A stretch of 64,000 nucleotides of DNA, from positions 930,001-994,000 of the forward strand of contig NZ_CP065972.1 of assembly GCF_016127015.1 (NCBI RefSeq), read 5' to 3'. Both the position numbers and the translations under genes were made by a program. Positions 16,804-25,893 of this stretch are shown here, piece by piece (within the stretch, counting starts at the first letter, position 1; every line of letters starts with the position of its first letter). This stretch comes from Corynebacterium tuberculostearicum (GTDB lineage: Bacteria > Actinomycetota > Actinomycetes > Mycobacteriales > Mycobacteriaceae). Under the pieces are notes generated by a model. The model saw only the letters and a list, made by a program, of their open reading frames with translations. It did not search any database and had not been told where the DNA came from.

Positions 16804-17589
16804 ATGTTTACTCCTGCGCTTTTTGACGACCCCCAGTACGGCACGTGCATCCGCATCCACGTTGCCGGCGGCAGCACCCACGCCCAGGATTGGGTCACTT
16901 TGGCGCAGTGCGCCAGTGCTGTTGCGGATGGGTATGTCTACATCGACCGGTTCTCCGCAATCGAGCTGCGCGGTATTAAGGATGCGGAGGCGCTCAATCA
17001 GCAGCTCCAGGAGTTGCAATTGCGCGCCACGGCGATGCCGGTGCTGGCTTCTCCTTTGTCGGCGGAGGCCAAGCAAACGGCCCAGGACATCGCGGCTGAG
17101 CTGGGCACGGCGGAAGGCGGTCCTGGACTGGCAGTTATCGCCCACGACGACGTACCGACCGGCGCGGCCGCAGTCAGCCTTAGCATCGACGGGGACGGAG
17201 CCCTGCGCCTTGAGCGTTCCCCGCTTGGCGACGCCCCCTCGGCCCCACTGACTCCACGCGCTGCCGCCCATCACTATGCGGAGGCGCTCCAAGGCACCGA
17301 ATCCCTAGAGCATACTGCCTCCGTCCTGGTTGAACCAGGCCCTATTGGCTGGCTGGATGATCATTTGCCTGCGGGCGTAGTTGACCTTGGCGCGGGCGTG
17401 CACCGCGGCGCCATCCCTGCCGAGTTTGCGCAACTTATCGGCCAGTTAGAGGTTGACATCACCGTCACCCCGTGGGGCGGATTAGTCTTTCACAATATTG
17501 CCGAGGGTGACGCCGAAGTGGTACTGCGCGTACTCGCCCCACGCGGTTTTATCTTCGACATCAACTCTCCCCTACTACGCGCAGAGTAA
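16804..17589 (+). CDS. CobG/precorrin-3B synthase-like protein, short, lacking FeS ligands
   Basis: 261 residues. The N-terminal half resembles the ferredoxin-like half of sulfite/nitrite reductase and CobG proteins: CIRIHVAGGSTHAQDWVTL, then GYVYIDRFSAIELRGIKDAEALN. A second similar unit follows (DITVTPWGGLVFHNIAEGDAEVVLRVL). The full enzyme has about 400 residues with Cys clusters binding a 4Fe-4S cluster and siroheme; here only Cys at about 15 and 37 are seen, so redox catalysis is unlikely. TAGACT (16791-16796) lies 7 bases before the ATG. No other cobalamin genes are in the window. Confidence 0.65.
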   Translation: MFTPALFDDPQYGTCIRIHVAGGSTHAQDWVTLAQCASAVADGYVYIDRFSAIELRGIKDAEALNQQLQELQLRATAMPVLASPLSAEAKQTAQDIAAELGTAEGGPGLAVIAHDDVPTGAAAVSLSIDGDGALRLERSPLGDAPSAPLTPRAAAHHYAEALQGTESLEHTASVLVEPGPIGWLDDHLPAGVVDLGAGVHRGAIPAEFAQLIGQLEVDITVTPWGGLVFHNIAEGDAEVVLRVLAPRGFIFDINSPLLRAE

Positions 17590-17603
17590 AAAGAACGCAA
17601 AGT

Positions 17604-18350
17604 TTAGCGCGGCATGTGCCGCCAGAGTGGGCGCGGTACAAGCCGCATGACCCACGCTAGGCCCTGCAGAGCCCGAGGAATCCACATGGTGCGCGAACGC
17701 GGTTTTCCCCGCCGTGCATCTCGGGCAATGCAGCCGACAACTGCCTCAGCCACATCTGCCGGACGCACGGAAAGTGGCGCCGGCTTCATTCCTTCGGTCA
17801 TGCTGCCGATGACAAAGCCAGGGCGCGCGGTAATAAGGCCTACCTGGCTGCCGTGCAGCTTGTCCGCCAGTCCCTGACAAAAGGCATCAAGACCGGCTTT
17901 GGTAGATCCGTACACGTAGTTTGCCCGGCGGGCCCTCCAGCCTGCTATCGAGGAAAAGGCGACGATATGGCCGCGGTGCATACGCTGGGAAACGAGTGTA
18001 AGCAGTGAAATCTGCGCGGCATAATCGATTGTGGCGATATCGACCGCGTGGGAAGCATCACGTTCTGCCCGCTGCTGATCGCCCAAGATGCCAAAGGCGA
18101 CAACAGCAAGCTCAAGGGGGCCTGCCAGCTCTATGGCGCGATCGACCACACCGGCATGGGACGGAAAATCCGCGGCGTCGAAATCAAGCAGATGCACGCT
18201 GCGCGCACCCGCCGCCAGGAGCCTGCCTTTCACGCCCTCCATACCGTGGGTGCCACGAGCGGCGAGCACAATATCTTGGCCTGGGGCTACTCTCCTAGCG
18301 ATTTCTCCGCCGATATCACTACGGCCTCCCAGAATTAGTACGCCAGCCAT
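17604..18350 (-). CDS. Short-chain dehydrogenase/reductase (DprE2-like)
   Basis: 248 residues. VLILGGRSDIGGEIARRVA is the TGxxxGIG-type NAD(P) motif in the variant GGRSDIG; AFSSIAGWRARRANYVYGSTKAGLD has the catalytic Ser, Tyr and Lys; the C-terminus has a conserved RPGFVIGSMTEGM. The variant and the C-terminal segment resemble decaprenylphosphoryl ribose 2-epimerase subunit DprE2, but dprE1 is not adjacent, so a paralogue is as likely. Its ATG overlaps the pepQ stop by 1 base (TAATG), so it is translationally coupled to pepQ. Confidence 0.75.
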   Translation of the reverse strand: MAGVLILGGRSDIGGEIARRVAPGQDIVLAARGTHGMEGVKGRLLAAGARSVHLLDFDAADFPSHAGVVDRAIELAGPLELAVVAFGILGDQQRAERDASHAVDIATIDYAAQISLLTLVSQRMHRGHIVAFSSIAGWRARRANYVYGSTKAGLDAFCQGLADKLHGSQVGLITARPGFVIGSMTEGMKPAPLSVRPADVAEAVVGCIARDARRGKPRSRTMWIPRALQGLAWVMRLVPRPLWRHMPR

Positions 18351-19477
18351 TAACGGACGTCACGCGGAGCTTGGTTCAGGGACTCGTAACCATCGTTGGT
18401 TAGCACCACGATGTCTTCCAAACGCATGCCCCACTTGCCCTCCAAGTAGATGCCCGGCTCAATGGAAAATGCCATGCCCTCCTCCAAATCGAGATCGTTG
18501 CCTTCCATAATGAAGGGCTCCTCGTGCGTGGACAGGCCGATGCCATGGCCGGTGCGGTGGACAAAGTAGTCGCCCCAGCCGGCGGCCGAGATCGCCTGGC
18601 GGACGATGGCATCGATGTCTGCGGCGGTGCTGCCGGGGTGGGCTGCAGCTCGGCCGGCGGCTTGGGCGTCGGCAAGCACGGCATAGGCATCCTGAAAATC
18701 CTGCGGAGCCTTGGAAATATCCCCGCCCACTACGTAGGTGCGGGTGGAATCGGAGTGGTAGCCGGAAGGCAAAGTGCCGCCGATATCGACGACGACTGGC
18801 TCGCCCTCAGCCAACACGCGATCCGAAAAGCTATGGTGCGGGTTGGCGCCATTCGGGCCCGATCCGACAATGACGAAATCGATAACGGAGTGCTCCCGCA
18901 AGATGAGCTTTTCTAGTTCATGGGCTACCTCGACCTCAGTACGACCGGCCTGCAAAAGCTGCGGTACCTGCGCGTGGACCGCGTCGATGGCACGGCCAGC
19001 CTTGCGCAGCTCAGCAATCTCAGCCTCGTCTTTGCGGGTAAAGAGCTCGGCCAATGCATAAGTGGCCAGTTCATAGCTGGCGCGTGGAAGCAGATCTTGG
19101 AAACGCAGCACGTGGTCTGCAGTCAGCGACTGTCCCAGCGCTACCTTGCCTAGTCCGTCGCCTGCACCATGCAGAGCCAACTTGTATGGGTCCTCGCCGT
19201 CATTCCAGCCACGCAACTCTACATCCAGCTCACCTACTGGAGCAGCCTTGATATCGGTGATATCGGTATTAGGCGCGGCGATCCATGCAGTGCCCCGCTG
19301 CGGCACGACCAAGACCGTCAAGCGTTCGTGGGAAGAAACCCAGGAGCCGGTGAGGTAGGCAAAGTCTGGTCCCGTGCCAATGAGGAGCAGGTCGATGCCC
19401 TTGTCTGCAGCTGCCTTTTGGGCGGCGTGCAGGCGCTGGGCGTAGACATCAGCGGAAAAAGTCTGAGTATCAGTCAT
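18350..19477 (-). CDS. pepQ: Xaa-Pro dipeptidase/aminopeptidase (M24)
   Basis: 375 residues. Two-domain creatinase fold: an N-terminal domain (about 1-140) and a metallopeptidase domain with metal ligands visible in VVVDIGGTLPSGYHSDSTRTY (Asp-Asp), HRTGHGIGLSTHEEP (His), FSIEPGIYL (Glu) and GMRLEDIVV (Glu). It cleaves peptides with proline at the second position. TAGACT lies 7 bases before the ATG, so the mRNA may be leaderless. It overlaps the SDR gene. Confidence 0.92.
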   Translation of the reverse strand: MTDTQTFSADVYAQRLHAAQKAAADKGIDLLLIGTGPDFAYLTGSWVSSHERLTVLVVPQRGTAWIAAPNTDITDIKAAPVGELDVELRGWNDGEDPYKLALHGAGDGLGKVALGQSLTADHVLRFQDLLPRASYELATYALAELFTRKDEAEIAELRKAGRAIDAVHAQVPQLLQAGRTEVEVAHELEKLILREHSVIDFVIVGSGPNGANPHHSFSDRVLAEGEPVVVDIGGTLPSGYHSDSTRTYVVGGDISKAPQDFQDAYAVLADAQAAGRAAAHPGSTAADIDAIVRQAISAAGWGDYFVHRTGHGIGLSTHEEPFIMEGNDLDLEEGMAFSIEPGIYLEGKWGMRLEDIVVLTNDGYESLNQAPRDVR

Positions 19478-19509
19478 GCCCCAGAGTCTACTCGTCCGCG
19501 CCGCGGATT

Positions 19510-22326
19510 TTAGGCGCCAATGGCTACGACACCGCGCTGAATTGCGTCGATAGCCCGGCGAGCGTTGCGTTGAATTTCGCCGTCATACCCAGTCTTAGCC
19601 ACTTGTTGGAGCAAGTCGATAACTTGCCGGCACCAACGGACAAAATCACCGGGGGTGAGCTCGGCCCCGGCTTCATTTGCCGCGGCCATGCAGTAGCCCA
19701 ACGGCGCCCCAGCCGCCCATTGGTGTACCGCCAATGCGAATCCGGCCTCTGGTTCACGTGTGGGCGGCAGCCGGTGGCGCTGCTCATCAGCGGTAAGTTC
19801 GGTATACACGCGCCACGTGGCATTCATAGCGTCAGCCATGCGCTCGGTGGCTGCTTCCGGTTGCCCACTGGTGGCCTTGCGGTTTTCGAAACAGCACAGG
19901 GAGGCAACGCCGGCAAGCTCTGCGGGATCGAGTTCATCCCAAATTCCGCGCTTAAGGCATTGGGCGACGAGCAGATCGGATTCGCTGTGAATTTTGGCAA
20001 GGCGTTCACCTTCCTCCGTGATCACCGGTGTGCGACCTGCACCGACCCCGGTGAACTCTACGTAATTCATCTCTGCGAGGAGGTCCACAATACGCTCGAA
20101 GGTGCGGCCCAATGTATCCGTTGCTTTATTGACCTTGGATTGCAGCTTGTCCCGATCACGCTCGCGCCTTGCAAGCTTTTGTGCCAAGCCCGCCAGCTGT
20201 TCGCGGTCAGTAGCCGGCCAATCGTGAGCTGGATGAGCACGCAGTGCGTCGCGCAACTGGCCTACCCGCTTATTTGGCCGAGCGCGGGTTTGGGACTTCA
20301 TGCGCTTGGGCCGGTCGAAGTGTTCACGGTGCAAGACATCCTGCACATATCGGGTATTGCGGCGCGGGTTCTTGCGCACCGGCTTGGGGATCTTGATGCT
20401 ACCGACTTGGATCGGTGGGTTATTGATTCCGGCTGCATCGATACGTCCAGACCACCCGGACTCAGTGGTAATCCACGGGCGGGGATCCGCAGTTTGGTTA
20501 GCGGGAGTAACAACTGCGGCGAGAATAGGACGCTTCTTGCCGGGCATGGCAATAACATCGCCCAGCTGCAGACGCCCCAGTACCGCGATAACCTCTTGGT
20601 TTCGTTGATTGGCACTATCGATTTTTGATTGCTTTTCTTCAACCGTGAGCTCGCGGCGCAGGCGAACATAGTCCATGAGAACCTCGGCGGGATCTTCCCC
20701 GTCTTTAGCAGGTGGTGCAAGCAACGCTACGGCATCATCGAGCTGGTTGCGCAGTTCTCGCACGCGATGCTCGGCGCGCTCAATCTCGCGAGTTTCCTCC
20801 ACGACGGAGCCATCAGCTTGGAACTGTGCGAAGGACTTTTCCAAAAGGCGGAGAGATTCCTCGAAACCAAGCATTCCCAGCAAATTGATCGCCATATTGT
20901 AGCCCGGTGCAAAAGTGGAAATGAGTGGATACGTACGGGTAGAAGCAAGGCCAGCTACTTGACGCGGATCCATGGCGGGGGCCCACTGCACGACTGCATT
21001 GCCCAAAGTATCGATGCCACGGCGTCCTGCGCGGCCCGTCAGCTGCGTGTACTGGCCTGGTTTGAGATCGACGTGCGCCTCACCATTGAACTTGATGAGC
21101 TTTTCTAGCACCACGGTGCGCGCCGGCATGTTGATGCCGAGTGCGAGCGTTTCAGTAGCAAACACGGCGCGGACGAGCCCGCGTACGAATAGGTCTTCTA
21201 CAATGTGCCGGAAGGCGGGCAGCATACCTGCATGGTGCGCGGCAAAGCCGCGGGACAGGGCTTCGCGCCAGCGCTTAAAGTCTAGGACCTGCAGATCTTC
21301 TTCAGGGATACCTTCTACACCCGCATCGACGATGTCCTTAATTTCCTGTGCTTCCTCCTGAGAGGTAAGCACCATGCGGCTGCGCAGGCACTGATAAAGA
21401 GCGCCGTCGCAGCCGGCGCGCGAGAAAATGAAGGTGATCGCCGGAAGCATGTCCTGCGATTGCAATACCTTCAATACCTCTGGGCGGCCCAAGGGGCGAT
21501 AGCGATCCTGCTTCCGGGCGGCGCCGGAGCGTCCCCTTCCCTTACCGTGGAATTCGCTGCGTCCGCCACCCTTGTGACGGGCACGCGCGCGAAAGCCCTT
21601 GCCAGACTTATAGTCCGCGCGACCATCGTCGGTATCACCGGCCTCGAGGCGCTGGATTCTACGCTCGAGCTCGGCGTTGACCTGTCCGCCGGATTCTGGC
21701 TCGAAGAGCGGATAAATCTTGCGCCCCAGCATCATCCACTGGTCGAGGGGAACTGGGCGGTGCTCGGAAACGATGACGGTGGTATCGCCGCGCACGGTAG
21801 ACAGCCAGTCGCCGAATTCTTCCGAATTGGACACGGTGGCAGATAGGCCAATGATGGAGACATGATCCGCGAGGTTGAGAATTACCTCTTCCCACACAGC
21901 ACCGCGGGAAGCATCGGCCAAAAAGTGGATCTCATCCATGACCACGTGGGTCAAGCGATCGAGGGCCGCGGATTCTGCGTAAATCATATTGCGCAGCACC
22001 TCGGTGGTCATGACGACGATCTCTGCATCAGAGTTGATCGATACGTCACCGGTGAGCAGGCCTACGGCCTCTTCGCCATGCTCTTCCACCAAGTCGTGGT
22101 ACTTCTGGTTGCTCAAGGCTTTAATTGGCGTCGTATAAAAGCACTTGGTTCCCCGGCTCAGCGCCAAAGAGACAGCAAATTCGCCCACGATGGTTTTGCC
22201 GGCGCCGGTCGGCGCGCAAACCAGTACGCCGTGACCGTCCTCCACGGCTTGGCAGCCCTTTACCTGGAACTCATCCAACGGGTATGGCAGGGTTGCGGTA
22301 AAAGTATCCAGATGAGTTTCAGTCAT
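19510..22326 (-). CDS. helY: Ski2-like DEAD/DEAH helicase, HelY
   Basis: 938 residues. Helicase motifs in order: CAPTGAGKTIVGEFA (Walker A, about 35), VMDEIHFLADA (DEIH box), GLSATVSN (motif III), and QLTGRAGRRGIDTLG (motif VI); a DSHCT-type C-terminal domain follows. An Arg/Gly-rich insert (GFRARARHKGGGRSEFHGKGRG) lies near 245 and is a likely RNA- or DNA-binding extension. Mycobacterial HelY sits next to tatC, as here. The ATG has TAGCCT about 8 bases upstream and GGGGAG closer, so either mode of translation is possible. Confidence 0.93.
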   Translation of the reverse strand: MTETHLDTFTATLPYPLDEFQVKGCQAVEDGHGVLVCAPTGAGKTIVGEFAVSLALSRGTKCFYTTPIKALSNQKYHDLVEEHGEEAVGLLTGDVSINSDAEIVVMTTEVLRNMIYAESAALDRLTHVVMDEIHFLADASRGAVWEEVILNLADHVSIIGLSATVSNSEEFGDWLSTVRGDTTVIVSEHRPVPLDQWMMLGRKIYPLFEPESGGQVNAELERRIQRLEAGDTDDGRADYKSGKGFRARARHKGGGRSEFHGKGRGRSGAARKQDRYRPLGRPEVLKVLQSQDMLPAITFIFSRAGCDGALYQCLRSRMVLTSQEEAQEIKDIVDAGVEGIPEEDLQVLDFKRWREALSRGFAAHHAGMLPAFRHIVEDLFVRGLVRAVFATETLALGINMPARTVVLEKLIKFNGEAHVDLKPGQYTQLTGRAGRRGIDTLGNAVVQWAPAMDPRQVAGLASTRTYPLISTFAPGYNMAINLLGMLGFEESLRLLEKSFAQFQADGSVVEETREIERAEHRVRELRNQLDDAVALLAPPAKDGEDPAEVLMDYVRLRRELTVEEKQSKIDSANQRNQEVIAVLGRLQLGDVIAMPGKKRPILAAVVTPANQTADPRPWITTESGWSGRIDAAGINNPPIQVGSIKIPKPVRKNPRRNTRYVQDVLHREHFDRPKRMKSQTRARPNKRVGQLRDALRAHPAHDWPATDREQLAGLAQKLARRERDRDKLQSKVNKATDTLGRTFERIVDLLAEMNYVEFTGVGAGRTPVITEEGERLAKIHSESDLLVAQCLKRGIWDELDPAELAGVASLCCFENRKATSGQPEAATERMADAMNATWRVYTELTADEQRHRLPPTREPEAGFALAVHQWAAGAPLGYCMAAANEAGAELTPGDFVRWCRQVIDLLQQVAKTGYDGEIQRNARRAIDAIQRGVVAIGA

Positions 22327-22347
22327 GACTCCCCAGGCTACCCGTGC

Positions 22348-23442
22348 CTAGAGGACATCGTCGAAAAAGCCGCCGCTGGTCGACGAAGTCCCACTGGCGC
22401 CGGTGCTCCATGTCTGCTGCGGCTGCTGCTGTGCCTGCTGTACTGGCTGTGAAACGGGCTGAGAAGGGCCTGGTGAAGGGTTTACTCTTCTCGGCGCCTC
22501 GACAGGGGTTGGCCCGCCAATGGCTCCTGGTCCAGCGCCAAGCGGCGAAGCAGTCTCATCATCGAGATCCATCCACTCGGGGCGTTCACGCTGCATGCGC
22601 TTATCGTGGAGGCGGCAGAACTGGAATGCGATCTCGATGAGCAAGACCAGTGAACCAGCCAGTACCACCATCGAGAAAGGATCCTGGCCTGGGGTGACGA
22701 AGGCGGCGAAGATCATCACGATGACGATAACGAGACGCCGCTTATCCTTGACGTGCTCATATTCGAGTACGCCGATGAGATTGAGGGAAACGATAAGCAG
22801 AGGAATTTCAAAGCTAATGCCGAAGATGAGCAGCAATGCCAAAAGGAAGTAGAAATATCGCTCACCGGTCAGGGCCGCTGTTTGATACTCGGCGCCGATA
22901 CCCATGAGGAATTCCAATCCCACGGACAAGATGAAATAGGCCAGCACAGCACCGGCAACGAATAGGCCCACCGCGGCGCTGACAAAACTCAACGTGTGGC
23001 GGCGCTCATTCTTATGGAGACCAGGCACAACGAAGGCCCAGACCTGATACAGCCACACCGGAGAAGACAATACGGTGCCAGCCAAAGCACCTACTTTTAG
23101 GCGCAGCAGGAGCATTTCAAACGGGCTGGTGGCCAGTAGTCGGCACTCGCCGTCCGCACTGAAGGAGGCGCGCTTGTCTGGGGGCAGCGCACAATACGGC
23201 TCTCGTAGAATTTCGCCCAACGGAGACAGCCCGAATGGCGCTCGTTGGTACCAAATGAACCCAATGATGGCCCCGACGACAACCGCTAACACGGAAATAA
23301 TGATGCGGCGGCGCAGCTCCTGCAGGTGCTCCACCAAGGTCATCTCCCCGGTAGGGTTCTTCTGCTTGCGTGAAAAACGCAGCTTACCCTTTACGCTCTT
23401 GCTTGCCTTCTGGGGAGATAGAGGCTGTGACTGTGACGACAT
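22348..23442 (-). CDS. tatC: Sec-independent protein translocase TatC
   Basis: 364 residues. Six membrane segments between about 45 and 290, with the TatC signature EHLQELRRRIIIS at the N-terminus and the conserved GLHKNERR loop and FGISFEIP segment. TatC binds twin-arginine signal peptides. The hydrophilic C-terminal tail of about 80 residues is rich in Pro, Gln, Ser and Gly (PGPSQPVSQPVQQAQQQ) and ends in SGGFFDDVL; such tails are common in actinobacterial TatC. Its start follows a 61-bp nested hairpin in the tatA-tatC gap. Confidence 0.95.
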   Translation of the reverse strand: MSSQSQPLSPQKASKSVKGKLRFSRKQKNPTGEMTLVEHLQELRRRIIISVLAVVVGAIIGFIWYQRAPFGLSPLGEILREPYCALPPDKRASFSADGECRLLATSPFEMLLLRLKVGALAGTVLSSPVWLYQVWAFVVPGLHKNERRHTLSFVSAAVGLFVAGAVLAYFILSVGLEFLMGIGAEYQTAALTGERYFYFLLALLLIFGISFEIPLLIVSLNLIGVLEYEHVKDKRRLVIVIVMIFAAFVTPGQDPFSMVVLAGSLVLLIEIAFQFCRLHDKRMQRERPEWMDLDDETASPLGAGPGAIGGPTPVEAPRRVNPSPGPSQPVSQPVQQAQQQPQQTWSTGASGTSSTSGGFFDDVL

Positions 23443-23468
23443 CAGTGTGGCTCTTTCAACGCAAAGAA

Positions 23469-23529
23469 GCGAACACTGCCCTACTGCACGGATTGCGAGG
23501 ACATATCCGTGCGCCGCAGGGGTGTTCGC
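23469..23529. repeat. Nested inverted repeat in the tatA-tatC gap
   Basis: Outer arms GCGAACAC (23469-23476) and GTGTTCGC (23522-23529) and inner arms GCACGGAT (23486-23493) and ATCCGTGC (23505-23512), all perfectly complementary. On the minus strand it lies after the tatA stop and before the tatC start; only a short pyrimidine run follows, so it is at most a weak terminator or an RNA-stabilising hairpin. Confidence 0.7.
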
Positions 23530-23550
23530 GCAACGGTAGGATTGGGGCGT

Positions 23551-23814
23551 TTACTGCTGAGTGTTGGTGTTGTTCTGCTGGCCCGGCTGCATGTCTGGAC
23601 GGTTCCAGAATTCCTCATCGGACTGCTGCTTCTGGTTCAGCTGCGCTTGAGACTGAGAACGCTGGGCATCCTCGGAATGCATCTCATTGACCTCAGACTT
23701 GAAGATGCGCGCGGAACGGCCAATAGAGCGTGCCAATTCCGGCAACTTCTTTGCACCGAATAGCAAGACGATGACAAGAACGATTAGGCCAATTTCCATA
23801 GGTCCTATACTCAT
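23551..23814 (-). CDS. tatA: Sec-independent protein translocase TatA
   Basis: 87 residues: an N-terminal membrane helix ([22 protein letters not shown], with the typical FG-x-x-K hinge), an amphipathic helix ([15 protein letters not shown]) and a polar tail of Gln/Asn. TatA forms the pore for folded proteins with twin-arginine signals. It comes before tatC on the minus strand, downstream of pafC. Confidence 0.95.
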   Translation of the reverse strand: MSIGPMEIGLIVLVIVLLFGAKKLPELARSIGRSARIFKSEVNEMHSEDAQRSQSQAQLNQKQQSDEEFWNRPDMQPGQQNNTNTQQ

Positions 23815-23911
23815 GGAGAAACCTCTTTCAACTAGTGCACCAGCATGCCGGAAAGCATCACCGCCGGCTTATTTGCCAGCGAGCAGGCGCAGTAAACGGG
23901 CAAGTAACTGG

Positions 23912-24868
23912 CTACAGAGTATAGCCGCTCAATGCGGTGTTTCCTCGCTCCGCAATGAGGTTTACCACGGATTGAGGAGCCACTACCCGCAACCTATCAG
24001 CTTGACCCAAAGCAAAGCGAATAAGCCAATCCACTGATCCCATAGGCATTGTTGCAGCTACTTCCCCATTTCCTAAGTCTTCACCCAAGCGCATATCGTA
24101 ATACTCGGCCAGCCACGTGAATTCTTGGTTAATTGCTAGTTGCACGCAATCCCCACCGCCCAAATTAAAGGGTGAAGAGGCATCAAAGTCGAGTTCCTTC
24201 AGGTGTGGCTGAGCCTTCTCCTCCGTGAGGCGAGCGTTTCTAATGCGGTCGATGCGGAAGGTGCGATGCGCTTGCTTTGCTTCCTCCCAAGCGGCCAAGT
24301 AGGGCTCGGAATCAACGATGAAAATGCGGGCTGGATCCACCACCCTCTCGGATTCAGCATTTGAGGAAGCGCTCCAGTAACGCAGCCGTACCCGCTTTCT
24401 CTCATTGATTGCTTGGGTCAAAAGCGCCTGGATATCAGTCTCTTCAGGGGCTGGAGTAGACAGCGACTCATAGATGGCGACTGTCTTTTCATCCATGATG
24501 CCGCGCAGCTTAGCAGCGGCGGATTCGACCGCATGGGCGTCGATTAGCCCTGGCATCGCCTGCAAAGACTCCAAGGTAAGGAGCAAAGCACCGGCCTCCG
24601 TTGGGGTAAGGCGCAGCGCCTGGCTCAAGCCCTGATCGTTGTGAATGGTTACCCCATCGCGATAACTAAAGGTGAGATCAATGAGATCTTCGGTATTGCG
24701 CCCAGTGCCGGAACAAAAGAGCCGATCGAGGGCTTCTTTTAATTCGCCAAGATCCATGCCCAAATCTTTGGCCGCTTCCATGGGCGTCTTGTCGGGGTGA
24801 TTTTTGAAGTATGGAATCAGGTTTAAAGAGCGCACGAGCGCCTGAAGCTTTAGTGATCCGTCAGCCAT
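23912..24868 (-). CDS. pafC: PafC, WYL-domain transcriptional regulator
   Basis: 318 residues. An N-terminal HTH-like region (LQALVRSLNLIPYFKNHPDKTPMEAAKDLGM) precedes a WYL-type domain (RLRYWSASSNAESERVVDPARIF ... PYLAAWEEAKQAHRTFRIDRI) and a C-terminal WCX-like segment. In mycobacteria PafB and PafC form a heterodimer that activates a RecA-independent DNA-damage response. Two bases separate the pafB stop and this ATG. Confidence 0.9.
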   Translation of the reverse strand: MADGSLKLQALVRSLNLIPYFKNHPDKTPMEAAKDLGMDLGELKEALDRLFCSGTGRNTEDLIDLTFSYRDGVTIHNDQGLSQALRLTPTEAGALLLTLESLQAMPGLIDAHAVESAAAKLRGIMDEKTVAIYESLSTPAPEETDIQALLTQAINERKRVRLRYWSASSNAESERVVDPARIFIVDSEPYLAAWEEAKQAHRTFRIDRIRNARLTEEKAQPHLKELDFDASSPFNLGGGDCVQLAINQEFTWLAEYYDMRLGEDLGNGEVAATMPMGSVDWLIRFALGQADRLRVVAPQSVVNLIAERGNTALSGYTL

Positions 24869-24870
24869 GA

Positions 24871-25857
24871 CTATCCTTCCTCCTGCGATTGTGACGCTTT
24901 GTGCAAAAGGGAGATGACTTCTTGGCGGATCCCGGCTGGTTCGAGCACCTGTACCTCTGGGGCATAGCCGGCCGCAGTCCGCACGAGCCAATCCTTATCC
25001 ACCTTGTGCAACAACACCGTGCCATCGGTTTGTTGCTCGCCGGAATCTAAAAGCTCGCGCGCCTGCCCGTCAGGGATAACGAGGCGCGCATCGACTTTTT
25101 CCCCTCGCTGCAATGCACGCTCTACCAACACCTGCAGGTCTTCAGTTGGATTGGGGTGCTCCGCGGGATCGTGCGAGCGTTTGATGTCAGAGACGCGGAG
25201 GGCGCGAAAGACGCGCGGTTCGTTGCGGTCTACATCGAATCCTACGAGGTAGATGCGGCTGTCCCGGTTGACCACTCCCCAAGGGTCCATTACACGGCGT
25301 ACCGGCTCAGTAGCCGGATTAGCGCGGTAGGAAAACGTAATGCGGAGCTGATTGCGCACCGCAGCGAGAACCGAGGTAATGATTTCCGGGGCAAGTCGCG
25401 TAATGTCATTGACCGCCGTGTATACCGGTGCGCCTGCGAGGTTGCGCGAGGCGCCGCTGGCGGCAATCTTGGTCCAACCGGACAAGGAGAAATCGCTCAG
25501 GCCTCCGGTGGTACCCACTCCTCCTGCAATGCCTAAAACCATGGCCTCCTCAGGAGAAAATTCTACCGGCGGCAGCTGGTAGCTACTCGCGTCGAGGCGA
25601 TAGCGCGCCCCGTCTTCGCCGCCGGAATGAACAATGGGCACCCCGGCGCGCTGGAGGGTTGCGATATCTCGTGCCAGCGATTTGGCGAAGGCTTCGTCTG
25701 ACTTATCGCCGTATCCTGCCACATGACTGCGAATCCAAGCGGCGGTGCGATCCGGGCTACCGCCGGAATTGGCGGCGCCCTGTAGCGCGAAAGAGAGGTT
25801 GGTGAGTCTTTCTACCGCTTCATCATGCCGTTTCGGCGCGGGGTTGTGTGCTGCCAC
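24871..25857 (-). CDS. pafB: PafB, WYL-domain transcriptional regulator
   Basis: 328 residues. HTH region (ERLTNLSFALQGAANSGGSPDRTAAWIRSHVAGYG) followed by a WYL domain (RITFSYRANPATEPVRRVMDPWGVVNRDSRIYLVGFDVDRNEPRVFRALRVSDIK) and C-terminal domain. It pairs with PafC. The GTG at 25857 has AGGGAG about 12 bases upstream, so the start is less certain. Adjacent to pafA, in the order seen across actinobacteria. Confidence 0.9.
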   Translation of the reverse strand: MAAHNPAPKRHDEAVERLTNLSFALQGAANSGGSPDRTAAWIRSHVAGYGDKSDEAFAKSLARDIATLQRAGVPIVHSGGEDGARYRLDASSYQLPPVEFSPEEAMVLGIAGGVGTTGGLSDFSLSGWTKIAASGASRNLAGAPVYTAVNDITRLAPEIITSVLAAVRNQLRITFSYRANPATEPVRRVMDPWGVVNRDSRIYLVGFDVDRNEPRVFRALRVSDIKRSHDPAEHPNPTEDLQVLVERALQRGEKVDARLVIPDGQARELLDSGEQQTDGTVLLHKVDKDWLVRTAAGYAPEVQVLEPAGIRQEVISLLHKASQSQEEG

Positions 25858-25893
25858 GTGGTGTGTTGTCTCCCTGGTGCGGCTCGTGTGCTT

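Noticed and set aside
19570..20628. 352-codon + strand frame within helY
   Set aside because: Shadow of the helicase C-terminal half.
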